Source: Denitratimonas yunnanensis (SeqCode) (lineage in GTDB: Bacteria; Pseudomonadota; Gammaproteobacteria; Xanthomonadales; Xanthomonadaceae). Taken from it: 64,000 nucleotides of DNA. The stretch covers positions 62,001 through 126,000 of the forward strand of contig JAPMLR010000002.1 in NCBI GenBank assembly GCA_026410415.1, given 5' to 3'. Position 1 is the first letter of the stretch. Each line of letters starts with the position of its first letter. Below are positions 15,783-24,171 of this stretch, one piece after another. Made by a program: the position numbers and the translations under genes. The notes beneath the pieces are model-generated. The model was not told where the DNA came from. It saw only the letters and a program-made list of their open reading frames with translations, and did no database searches.

Positions 15783-18776
15783 TCATGGTTCGAATCCGTC
15801 CTTCAACACGCCGATCCCGTTGGCCGGTTCGCTGATGCTGCCCTGGGTGCTGACACCCGCGGATGAGGCACCGGCGTTGGCCCGGATATCGACGAAGGCC
15901 ATGTCTGGCAGCACCTCGCCACTCAGATCGATGTGCGCGGACTGGCCGGAGCCGAGCGGGAACGTCACCGCGACGGCATTCTCGCCTTGTGCCGGGGTGC
16001 ACTCCGTGGGCGCTGCACACATCCAGAGCACGTCCGTCAGCCCGACGGGAAGTGGAGCGGTCAATTGCACGTTGTCTGCGGACTGATGGCCGAGGTTGGT
16101 GGCGGTGATGCGGTAGTACCGCATTTCACCGCCGCTCATGGCGAAGCCGTCGGGTAAGCGCGCAATCGTGACCGACAGCGCCACCGGCTGGGCCGAGAGA
16201 CGGACCACATCGACGGTGTATTCGCGCTGGGTGATGCCGTCTTCGGCGGTGATGTTCAGAGTGAACGTGTTGTCGCCCACCGTGAGCGGCAGTGGTGCCG
16301 ATGTTTCGCCGCTGGCGATCGGCTGGCCGTTCAGCGTGATGGTTGCGGCTGGGTTGCTGGCGGTGGGGGTGAAGGCAAGGGTTTCGATTACGTGACCCAC
16401 AGTGACCAGATAGATCGTGGTTACAGGGGTGAAGTCGAGGCCAGGCGGGACGGGCATCAAGGACAGTGCGGACAGGGTGGCATCGTGCTCAGGCAGGCCG
16501 GGTATCAACACATTTCCGGGTAGACCGTGATTGCGCCCGCCAATTCCGAGCTGGGCATACTGATTGTTGCCCCAGCATCTTGCCGCTCCCTCCGAGGTCA
16601 GGGCGCACGCATGGGAATAGCCGGCGCTGATGGCCTGCACGTTGTTGCCAAGGCCGTTTACGTCCACCGGCGTGAGCCGTTGCGTGGCAGTTCCGTCGCC
16701 GAGTTGGCCGAAGATGTTGTAGCCCCAGCACTTCACACCACCGCCTGCGGTCAGCGCGCAGGTGTGGCTCTCGCCCGCGCTGATGGCCTGTACGTTGCTG
16801 CTCAAGCCCATCACATCCACTGGAACAAGTCGCTGCGTAGTGCTGCCGTCGCCGATCTGGCCTTGGAAGTTCGTGCCCCAGCATTTCACGCTGCCGCCCG
16901 TGGTCAAGGCACAGGTATGCGAACTGCCTGCACTGATGGCTTGTACCTCGCTGCCGATGCCGACCACATCCACTGGTGTGAGCCGATTCGTGGTGCTGCC
17001 ATCGCCAAGTCGACCGCCACCATTGTTTCCCCAGCACTTCACTCCGCCGTTCGTGGTCAGAGCACAGGTATGTTCCCTGCCTGCGCTGATGGCCTGTACG
17101 CCGCTACTCAAGCCCGACACGTCCACCGGCGTCAGCCGATTCGCGGTGCTGCCATCACCAAGTCGTCCGGTACCGTTGTTTCCCCAGCACTTCACTCCGC
17201 CGTTCGTGGTCAGGGCACAGCTGTGGAAGGTGCCGACACTGATGGTCTGTACACCGGTATTCAGTCCGGTCACGTCCATGGGCGTGAGTCGATTCTCGGC
17301 GCTGCCATCACCGAGTTGGCCGTAGAAGTTGAAACCCCAGCATTTCACACCACCGCTGGTCGTCAGGGCGCACGTGTGTCCGCCCCCTGAGCGCATAGTC
17401 TGAACATCGCTGCCAAGGCCCGTCACGCCGACGGGCGTGCGCCAAGTCGTGTTGCTGCCGTCGCCGAGTTGGCCGTAGTAGTTGATTCCCCAGCAAGCCA
17501 TTCCGCCACTTGCGTTCAGGGCACAGGAATGATCCCTGCCTGCGCTGATGGCCTGCACCCCGGCATCCATGCCTGTCACTTCCATCGATGTGAACTGGCG
17601 CGTCCTGCTGCCATCGCCGAGTTGGCCGTAAAAGTTGTTTCCCCAGCATTTCACCTCGCCGCTCGTAATCAGGACGCATGTGTGTGTGCTGCTCGCACTG
17701 AGAGTGATGGCTTGGACCTCGCTGCCCAATCCGATCACAGCCACAGGAGTGCGCCGAAGCGTGGCGGTGCTTCCGTCGCCGAGTTGGCCCACCGAGTTCC
17801 AGCCCCAGCATTTCACGCTGCCATCTGCAGTCAGGGCACACACGTGTTGGGTGCCTGTACGGATGGCCTGAACACCGCTGCTCAGGCCTGTGACATCCGC
17901 CGGTATGGGCCTACTGGTGGTGGTCCCATCACCAAGCTGCGCGTAGTTGTTGCTGCCCCAACACTTCACGCCATCGTCCGTAGTCAGTGCACAGGTGTAG
18001 CCCCAGCCCGCACTGATGGCCTGCACGCCGCTGGTGAGGCCCGTCACATCCACCGGCGTGAGCCGGGGCGTGGTGCTGTCGTCGCCGAGTTGTCCACCGG
18101 CGTTACTGCCCCAGCACTTCATCCCGCCGCCTGTGGTCAGGGCACAGGTGTGAGATTCGCCCGTGCTGATGGCCTGTACACCGCTGCCAAGGCCCGTTAC
18201 CTCCACGGGTGTGTGCTGGTTTGTGGTGCTGCCATCGCCTAGGCGACCATTGCCATTGCTGCCCCAGCATTTCACCGCACCGTCCGTGGTCAGGGCGCAG
18301 GTGTGTTGGTAGCCCGCATCGATGGCTTGCACGCCACTACCTAGACCCGTGACATCCACCGGCGTGAGCCTGGGCGTGGTGCTACCGTCACCGAGTTGGC
18401 CAACGGAGTTCCAGCCCCAACACTTCACACCGCCACTGGTGGTCAACGCACAGGTGTGCCCCGCGCCCGCAGCAATGGACTGCACGCCGCTACCCAACCC
18501 TTGCACATCCGCTGGCATAAGCCGGTCCGTGGTGGTGCCGTCACCGAGTTGACCATTGATGTTGTCCCCCCAGCACTTCACCCCGCCATCCGTGGTCAGG
18601 GCGCAGGTATGGCCCTCGCCAGCCGCGACCTGCACCACATCCTGCATCGGCAAGAGGCTTTGCGCCTGCGCCGCAGCGGCTGCTAGCGAAAAAAGCACCA
18701 TCATCAGCAGGCAGCGGGCGGTGGAAAGGATCGGATATCGGCACGGCGCGGCGCGAAGGATCGGAGGCAATGGCAT
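15783..18776 (-). CDS. Secreted RCC1-repeat protein with cadherin-like and DUF11-like domains and GFE tail
   Basis: 997 residues. MPLPPILR at 18776 has an AGGGAG ribosome site eight bases upstream; the longer opening to 18851 is not needed. A signal peptide with core LLMMVLFSLAAAAA ends near AQAQ39. Fourteen RCC1 units of about 51 residues follow (about 46-763), each with HTCAL and KCWG, giving 28 paired cysteines. Then come a cadherin-like beta-sandwich (about 765-860) and a DUF11-like module, and the tail VLKDGFEP. Fourteen units would fill two seven-bladed propellers. It is exported and disulfide-rich; its ligand is unknown. The architecture parallels the giant protein at 7623. Confidence 0.88.
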   Translation of the reverse strand: MPLPPILRAAPCRYPILSTARCLLMMVLFSLAAAAAQAQSLLPMQDVVQVAAGEGHTCALTTDGGVKCWGDNINGQLGDGTTTDRLMPADVQGLGSGVQSIAAGAGHTCALTTSGGVKCWGWNSVGQLGDGSTTPRLTPVDVTGLGSGVQAIDAGYQHTCALTTDGAVKCWGSNGNGRLGDGSTTNQHTPVEVTGLGSGVQAISTGESHTCALTTGGGMKCWGSNAGGQLGDDSTTPRLTPVDVTGLTSGVQAISAGWGYTCALTTDDGVKCWGSNNYAQLGDGTTTSRPIPADVTGLSSGVQAIRTGTQHVCALTADGSVKCWGWNSVGQLGDGSTATLRRTPVAVIGLGSEVQAITLSASSTHTCVLITSGEVKCWGNNFYGQLGDGSRTRQFTSMEVTGMDAGVQAISAGRDHSCALNASGGMACWGINYYGQLGDGSNTTWRTPVGVTGLGSDVQTMRSGGGHTCALTTSGGVKCWGFNFYGQLGDGSAENRLTPMDVTGLNTGVQTISVGTFHSCALTTNGGVKCWGNNGTGRLGDGSTANRLTPVDVSGLSSGVQAISAGREHTCALTTNGGVKCWGNNGGGRLGDGSTTNRLTPVDVVGIGSEVQAISAGSSHTCALTTGGSVKCWGTNFQGQIGDGSTTQRLVPVDVMGLSSNVQAISAGESHTCALTAGGGVKCWGYNIFGQLGDGTATQRLTPVDVNGLGNNVQAISAGYSHACALTSEGAARCWGNNQYAQLGIGGRNHGLPGNVLIPGLPEHDATLSALSLMPVPPGLDFTPVTTIYLVTVGHVIETLAFTPTASNPAATITLNGQPIASGETSAPLPLTVGDNTFTLNITAEDGITQREYTVDVVRLSAQPVALSVTIARLPDGFAMSGGEMRYYRITATNLGHQSADNVQLTAPLPVGLTDVLWMCAAPTECTPAQGENAVAVTFPLGSGQSAHIDLSGEVLPDMAFVDIRANAGASSAGVSTQGSISEPANGIGVLKDGFEP
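16485..18641 (-). repeat. Fourteen RCC1-type repeats
   Basis: Fourteen head-to-tail units follow the pattern VQAISAGxxHTCALTTxGGVKCWGxNxxGQLGDGSTTxRLTPVDVxGLGS. Neighbouring units are very similar in DNA (for example around 17000-17200), which makes this stretch prone to unequal recombination and to assembly error. Confidence 0.9.
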
Positions 18777-19307
18777 GGCGAACTCCCTGTGCGGTCTGGT
18801 GGATGGAGACGCCGGTGTCGCTCGCAAGGGCGATGCGGGTCTGCCCGGCATCGTCCCTATCGAACTTCGGCGCGGGGTTGCATCACGCCCGCACCGTCTG
18901 GCCCCCTGGAATCAACATGAAATGTTGAGACACAACGCTTTCGATCCTATCAATCGGTATGGGCACATCCAACCATTTGTGCCGTCTGAAAAGTCAATAA
19001 ATATGACTGATACATCACGCCTCGATTCTTCGATGGCCCGGCACCCGAGAGGTTGGATTGCGGCGTTGCGCAAGGCACGCCGCTGGACACAGGCAGTGTT
19101 GGCCCAGCGGGTGAGGCGGGAGCAATCTCGCGTTTCAAGCGTGGGATGAAGCTGCTTTCGCGGTTGGCGAAAAACTCCGCCCAGAAGAACGATCAGGTGG
19201 GGCAGCCTGCGGCCGACGAGGTTGGACGAGGCGGATCGTTAGTTCGTGATGGAGATGATGCGCCGGCGCGCGAGCGGTTGCGCCGCTGAGAGGCCGCCTG
19301 GGTCGGA
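18777..19307. other. Intergenic region with an AT-richer patch
   Basis: 531 bp between the RCC1-repeat gene and the kinase gene. A less GC-rich patch at about 18920-19015 may hold promoters. The only protein signal is the short helix-turn-helix-like fragment at 19003-19149. The remainder shows nothing that I can support. Confidence 0.5.
19003..19149 (+). pseudogene. Short XRE-type helix-turn-helix fragment
   Basis: 48 codons from an ATG. The core ALRKARRWTQAVLAQRV followed by REQSRVS resembles helices 1-3 of XRE/Cro-type DNA-binding domains, in which LRKARGLTQ...LA...QS.IS is usual. The frame stops before the rest of the domain, and no continuation was found in the other frames. It may be a relic or a true micro-protein; the family match is by eye only. 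It sits upstream of the RCC1-repeat gene on the opposite strand. Confidence 0.35.
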
Positions 19308-21707
19308 TCATTCCGCTTCGGCGGATCGCCCGGAGAGCAGTCGGGCGTGCATCGCCTCGAAACGACTGCGCTGTGCAGGGGTGGCGGTAGCGGACTGGCG
19401 CTCCCGCATGATGCCGAGCAGTTCGACCAGGGTGGCATCGCGCAAGGAGTGGGCGTTCAATCTCCCGACCCAGTCCATGGCGTCGTCGTGACGGTCCGCG
19501 CGCGTCAGAAACCAGATGATCGTGAACGTGAAGCTCTGGGCGGCGCCATTGTCCGCGCCGTAATGTTCGCCAAGTCCGTGCAGGGCGGCCTGGAGATTCG
19601 TCAGCCCGTCTTCTTGGTGACCGCATTCGAACTGCTTGCTGCCAAGATTGCCGCGCTCGATCAACGCGGCCTGCGAGGTGTCACCATAGGCCCGCCGCAT
19701 GCCCTCGTAGGCTTCGCGCCCGGTATCCAGTGCGGCGTCGCACTCGCCCCGCAACTCATGCAATGAAGACACGGTGCCCAGTGCCGCGAGCGTGGTGTGG
19801 GCATCGTTTCCAAGGTGCTCGCGGAACAGGTGGAGCGCCCGCATTCCGTGTTCCAGGGCGCGCTCGTAATCCTCGGGAGCGTCTTGCTTGCCGGCCGCCG
19901 CATTGGCATAGGACGCCTGGTCGCGATACGCCCAGGCCAGCTTGCGGTGGATGGTGGCCTGCTGCATGCCCGAATAGGAGGCCAGCGGCAGCGCCTCAAG
20001 CACGTCGATGGCTTCCGCTGGCCGCTCCATCCGAAGGTACGCCTCGGCCATGCCATTGGCGGCCGTCACTGCCAGCGTCGGGTCGTCCGGGGCGATGCGT
20101 GCCTGCAACCGGGCCATGCGGGTGTAAGCGTCCAATGCCTCCGGGCCGCGCATCCGGTTCTGTTGGATCTCGGCCCGCGCAATGGCTGCATCCAATGCCA
20201 GCCGCGTGTCCTGATCCAGCCGATCCGCCGCGAGCGCATCGGTCTGCTTCAACAAGACTTCCGCATCGTCCATTTGAGCCACGGCCAGGGCGCGCACCTG
20301 AAGATAGCGGCTGCTCAGTGCCAAATCGTGCATGGGGCCAAGCTCTCCGGCATACAGCGTGGCGGACTGTTCGGCGTGGCTCACGGCCTGATCGTATCGC
20401 CCCAGGTTGCGCTGGATCGAGGCAAGGGCGGTGTGGATGCCGGCGGCGGCCAGTGGATTTCCGCCGAAACGCTGCTGCACGGCTTCGGCGGCGTGGTCCA
20501 GCACACCGACGATTCCGATGGAGGGGTCGTAGTGCGGATCGTTCGGATTGGCGCGACCGAGCACATCCTCGATCAGGAAGGTCTCCACGGCGCGGGCGTT
20601 GACCAGGGCGGCTTCCGCGGTGCGCGCCGACTCCACGGCGCGGCGCGCCTGCCACAGCGTGGCGGTCACGCCGGAGCCTATTGAAAGGACGACCAGGACT
20701 GCCAGAGCCATCGGCAGCGGGTGGCGTTGCAGGAAACGTGTCAGTCGGTAGCCTGGGCTGATCGGGCGGGCGGAAACCGGGCGCGATTGCCGGATTGCGC
20801 GCAGATCTGCGGCCATATCCGAGGCTGATGCATAGCGCAGAACTGGATCTGCGTGCGTGGCTTTGGCGATGACGGCATGTGCGTCCTCATGGCTTCGTGC
20901 GGGGCCGGCGCCTTCCATCAGCGTGGCCAGCGTGACACCGAGCGAATACACATCAGAACGCACCGTCAGGCGCTCGCCATGCATCTGCTCGGGGCTGGCA
21001 TAACGCGGTGTGTAGCCGGTGACGGGTGAATCTCCCCCGCTGTTCACTATCGAGGCCAGGCCGAAGTCGATCAGGCGAGGGCGGTTGTCGGTGCCGACGA
21101 GGATGTTGTCCGGCTTGATGTCCTGATGCAGCAACAGGCGTTCGTGCGCGTGCGCTACAGCGGAGAGCACATCTTCGAAAAGTGCCAGGCGCGCGACCAG
21201 AGGCAACAGTTGCTGGTTGGCGTAGGTAACGATATCGATGCCTTCGATACGCTCGGACACCATGTACGGACGCCCGGCGTCGGTGTGGCCGAAGTCCAGG
21301 ACATGCGCGATACCGGGATGGTTGAGACCAAGCAGGGTGGCGGTCTCGCGCCGCAGGCCATCTTCCAGGTCGGCGCGGGCGTAGCCGATCTTGCAGGCGG
21401 CCAACTGGCGAATCCCGCCTTCACTGCGTTCGACGAGGTAAACCGATGCCATGCCACCACGACCCATCAATTCCAACACGTGCCAGCGACCGATCTGCGT
21501 AGGCGCTGGCTCGGCCAGTACGTCCAGTACCAGTTCGATGGCCGGAATCCGGCTGAGATCCAGCGTGGCGTGCTCGAATTCCAGCAGGCTGCGCACGTGG
21601 CGGGCAATCTCGGGCGGCAGACTCCCCAGATAGTCCTCGCGTGATGCGTGGTCCAGGTGCAGGGCGGTCTGGATGTGTTCGGCCAGCAGGGTGAAATTGG
21701 AACTCAT
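19308..21707 (-). CDS. Serine/threonine protein kinase with membrane segment and TPR region
   Basis: 799 residues. The kinase domain (about 73-310) has the glycine loop GRGGMASVYLV (82-92), Lys106, HQDIKPDN with Asp196 (HRD becomes HQD), DFG (214-216) and the RYASPEQ activation segment. A single membrane helix (about 331-352, LPMALAVLVVLSIGSGVTAT) is followed by roughly 440 residues of TPR-like helices to the end, presumably periplasmic. An ECF sigma factor gene lies 33 bp upstream on the same strand. The pairing is common in this bacterial group, and the kinase probably controls, or is controlled by, that sigma factor. Confidence 0.93.
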   Translation of the reverse strand: MSSNFTLLAEHIQTALHLDHASREDYLGSLPPEIARHVRSLLEFEHATLDLSRIPAIELVLDVLAEPAPTQIGRWHVLELMGRGGMASVYLVERSEGGIRQLAACKIGYARADLEDGLRRETATLLGLNHPGIAHVLDFGHTDAGRPYMVSERIEGIDIVTYANQQLLPLVARLALFEDVLSAVAHAHERLLLHQDIKPDNILVGTDNRPRLIDFGLASIVNSGGDSPVTGYTPRYASPEQMHGERLTVRSDVYSLGVTLATLMEGAGPARSHEDAHAVIAKATHADPVLRYASASDMAADLRAIRQSRPVSARPISPGYRLTRFLQRHPLPMALAVLVVLSIGSGVTATLWQARRAVESARTAEAALVNARAVETFLIEDVLGRANPNDPHYDPSIGIVGVLDHAAEAVQQRFGGNPLAAAGIHTALASIQRNLGRYDQAVSHAEQSATLYAGELGPMHDLALSSRYLQVRALAVAQMDDAEVLLKQTDALAADRLDQDTRLALDAAIARAEIQQNRMRGPEALDAYTRMARLQARIAPDDPTLAVTAANGMAEAYLRMERPAEAIDVLEALPLASYSGMQQATIHRKLAWAYRDQASYANAAAGKQDAPEDYERALEHGMRALHLFREHLGNDAHTTLAALGTVSSLHELRGECDAALDTGREAYEGMRRAYGDTSQAALIERGNLGSKQFECGHQEDGLTNLQAALHGLGEHYGADNGAAQSFTFTIIWFLTRADRHDDAMDWVGRLNAHSLRDATLVELLGIMRERQSATATPAQRSRFEAMHARLLSGRSAEAE

Positions 21708-21740
21708 GGTGCAAGCCTGCGGTGAGTACGGGGGCTGTTT

Positions 21741-22376
21741 TCAGGAGGCTGAAGTGGTCGCGTGTTCGTCGTCACGTTCGCGGAACGCAGACAGGTATCT
21801 GGCCAGCCACAGCTTGGCAGTCGCCCAGTCCCGGGAAACGGTTGGACGGGAAACGCCGAGCACGCCGGCAATCTCCTGCTCGCTCATGCCGCCGAACACG
21901 CGCATCTCCACGATCCGGGCAGCGCGCGGGCTTTCTTGCGCCAGTGCCTGCATCGCTCGATGGATATCGATCAGGTCCGCCTGCGCCAGTTCATCGCTTG
22001 CGATGTTGTTGAACACCGTGATGCTGACGTTGTCGGTGTCGCGACGGCCACGCTTGTCGGCGTAACGGATGCGCTGATGATCGATCAGTGTCATGTGCAC
22101 GATGTTCGCGGCCAGGGCGCGCAGATGCGAAGTGCCGCTGCTGTCCGAACCACCATGCAGCAGCTTGATGATCGATTCCTGCACGAGATCGCTGGGATGC
22201 AGCGATACCGGGCGATCAAGTCGGCGCAGGGCACGTTCGGCCAGCAGCCGAAGTTCCGGCAGCATCCGCGCTGCCAACGCATCGCGCGCGGCATCGTCTC
22301 CGTCCCGCCATCGCTGGACCAGCATCGACACTTCGCTGGCCGCTGCGTGTTGGGGACGGGAAGCGTCGTCCGACAT
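21741..22376 (-). CDS. ECF-type RNA polymerase sigma factor (Sigma70_ECF family)
   Basis: 211 residues with region 2 (LHPSDLVQESIIKLLHG, HLRALAANIVHMTLIDHQR) and region 4 with a helix-turn-helix (MSEQEIAGVLGVSRPTVSRD). The ATG at 22376 is preceded by GGGGA eight bases upstream, so it was preferred to the GTG at 22379. No anti-sigma factor is adjacent; instead a Ser/Thr kinase gene follows after 33 bp and is likely co-transcribed. Control by kinase phosphorylation instead of a classical anti-sigma factor is therefore plausible. Target genes are unknown. Confidence 0.92.
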   Translation of the reverse strand: MSDDASRPQHAAASEVSMLVQRWRDGDDAARDALAARMLPELRLLAERALRRLDRPVSLHPSDLVQESIIKLLHGGSDSSGTSHLRALAANIVHMTLIDHQRIRYADKRGRRDTDNVSITVFNNIASDELAQADLIDIHRAMQALAQESPRAARIVEMRVFGGMSEQEIAGVLGVSRPTVSRDWATAKLWLARYLSAFRERDDEHATTSAS

Positions 22377-22476
22377 CACGAGATTCCCCGGGTGCTGAAA
22401 ACCACTGAACTCTAGGCGGTAGTGGAGCTATCCCGCAACGCAAGGAGCGGAGAAATGAGGGGCTTGATGGCAGATC

Positions 22477-22514
22477 AAAAAAAAACCCCCCGGCAACTCC
22501 ATCTGCCGGGGGTT
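22477..22514 (-). terminator. Rho-independent terminator of ompW
   Basis: On the minus strand a GC-rich hairpin (AACCCCCGGCA pairing with TGCCGGGGGGTT across an 8-nt loop) is followed by a run of nine Ts. It lies 28 bp past the ompW stop codon and is the clearest intrinsic terminator in the first half of the window. Confidence 0.92.
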
Positions 22515-22542
22515 GGTATCGGACGCTGGTGTCAGCGTGCGA

Positions 22543-23154
22543 TCAGAAGCGGAAGTTGACGGCCACGCCGTAAACCAGCGGATTCACGTCGACCTTGCCG
22601 ATCTCGGCACCATTCAGGCGCACTTTGGCGTCGATGTCGATGTAGCGCACGTCGGCGACGATGTCCCAGTTCCTGCCAGCCTGGAACAGCAGACCTGCCT
22701 GCGCGGCCAGACCCCACGAGTTCTCGATGCCGACCTTGGTGCCGGCGATCGGGCCCTTGGTCTTCTCGTCGTAAGTCCAGGTGTAGTTGATGCCGGCACC
22801 GACGAACGGATTCACCTTCGACTGCGGGGCGAAGTAGTACTGCAGGCTCAGGGTCGGCGGCAGGTGGGTGAAATCCACTGCGCCGACGCCGTCGAGGCTG
22901 ACTTCGTGCTTGAACGGCAGCGCCGCGAGCAGCTCGATGGCGACGTTGTCGTTGAGGTGGTAACCGAACGCGACCGTCGGCTTGAAGTCGCTGTCGATGG
23001 TGGTCTTGTAGACGCCGGCGAGGGTGCCGCTGTTGGACTTGGGATCCACGTTGTGCACGCCGACGCGGACGAACCAGGTGTCATTGGCGCTGGCCAGACC
23101 GGGAGCGAGAATGGCGGCGGCAAGCGCAGCGGCAAGCAGATGACGATGCGTCAT
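22543..23154 (-). CDS. ompW: OmpW-family outer membrane protein
   Basis: 203 residues. A signal peptide (HLLAAALAAAILAPGLASA) precedes an eight-stranded barrel pattern of alternating residues, and the protein ends in the outer-membrane signature VNFRF with terminal Phe. Motifs typical of OmpW include PTLSLQYYF and NPFVGAGINYTW. It forms a small outer-membrane channel for hydrophobic compounds. AAGGAGT ahead of the ATG gives a strong ribosome site, and a clear intrinsic terminator follows, so it is probably transcribed alone. Confidence 0.95.
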   Translation of the reverse strand: MTHRHLLAAALAAAILAPGLASANDTWFVRVGVHNVDPKSNSGTLAGVYKTTIDSDFKPTVAFGYHLNDNVAIELLAALPFKHEVSLDGVGAVDFTHLPPTLSLQYYFAPQSKVNPFVGAGINYTWTYDEKTKGPIAGTKVGIENSWGLAAQAGLLFQAGRNWDIVADVRYIDIDAKVRLNGAEIGKVDVNPLVYGVAVNFRF

Positions 23155-23251
23155 GGGGGACTCCTTTTGTATTGACTCGATCGGGGAGGCGCAGTTTCTT
23201 GCGCCGCAACAATGACGGCTTGATCGCAGTCAATTCGCCTGGAGGGGTTGT

Positions 23252-24070
23252 CTATCGTTCAGCCTCAACCACGGCGGCGGACGCTGGCGCGAGGGTGCGT
23301 TCCAGCACGGCCACGAGCCGCGCGGAGGCCAGCACGACGCGGGATTCGGCCAGGGGGCGGAATTCGTCCAGATAGCCTGACGGGAGCTTTCCGGGACGTG
23401 CGGGATAGGTTCCGGCGTTGTCGAGCAGGCGGCAGGAGGATTCGGCCCAGGTGGTGAATTCCATCGGCACGATGTCCGTCGTGGTCACTTGCGGGGCGAG
23501 GCGTTCGCGATAGGCCGCCATGTTCAGTCCGGCACTTTGCAGCAAGTGGTAATCCCAGACCGAATGAAGGTTGCTGCCTTCATCGCCGACGCGCACCTGG
23601 AAACGGTTGCCGCCACGGTCGTCGCGGTTGCCCGCGTGCATCGGCTGGTGGATGTCGCCGGTGAAATGCACGACGAATTTCAGCGCTTCGAGGCGCTCGG
23701 AAGGTGTGCGTCCGGCATCGCCCAGGACCCGGGTATAGCGTTCCAGTGCATCGACGATGCAGCCACCATTGGCGCAGTCGCGCGCGGCGTCGTAGTGGCA
23801 ACTTCCGTCGCGGAAATTCACGTAGTGGAACGTGGCGGTGAAACGGTACTCCGGTCGGTCGCGGATTTCGTCGGCCCAGGCCGCGATCGTGCCCAGATCG
23901 GCGCCGGGTTCGAGCGCAAGGAGCGCGTCGACCTGCGAACGCGTCTGCGGCGACAACTGGTCCTGAGCCAGCAGAGCGACCAGCCGATGTCCGAAGGCCG
24001 ACCATGCCTGTGCCGGCGTTGTCATCAGCAGCCCCACCCATAACGCCACCACCGCTATTGCGCCGCGCAT
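23252..24070 (-). CDS. S1/P1-type nuclease
   Basis: 272 residues. The signal peptide ends at TPAQA, so the mature protein starts with Trp, whose amino group and backbone serve as a zinc ligand in this family (WSAFGHRLVA). Other metal ligands are seen in AAWADEIR, TFHYVNF, FTGDIHQPMHAGNRDDRGGN and NLHSVWDYHLL. These enzymes are extracytoplasmic, trinuclear-zinc nucleases or 3'-nucleotidases for single-stranded nucleic acids. Its location next to ompW suggests a role in nucleotide or phosphate scavenging, which is an inference. Confidence 0.93.
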   Translation of the reverse strand: MRGAIAVVALWVGLLMTTPAQAWSAFGHRLVALLAQDQLSPQTRSQVDALLALEPGADLGTIAAWADEIRDRPEYRFTATFHYVNFRDGSCHYDAARDCANGGCIVDALERYTRVLGDAGRTPSERLEALKFVVHFTGDIHQPMHAGNRDDRGGNRFQVRVGDEGSNLHSVWDYHLLQSAGLNMAAYRERLAPQVTTTDIVPMEFTTWAESSCRLLDNAGTYPARPGKLPSGYLDEFRPLAESRVVLASARLVAVLERTLAPASAAVVEAER

Positions 24071-24171
24071 ATCGTCTCCGTTTCAGGTTGCAGGAGCACA
24101 GGATAGAGGTTGGCATGTCAAATTGCCGCCGTCCGCTCCGTATCCCTTGCATTGCCACCACGGAGAACGTC

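Noticed and set aside
16485..18641. Regular DNA repeats resembling a CRISPR or satellite array
   Set aside because: The period of about 153 bp is coding, keeps frame and matches RCC1 protein units; there are no short identical repeats with unique spacers.
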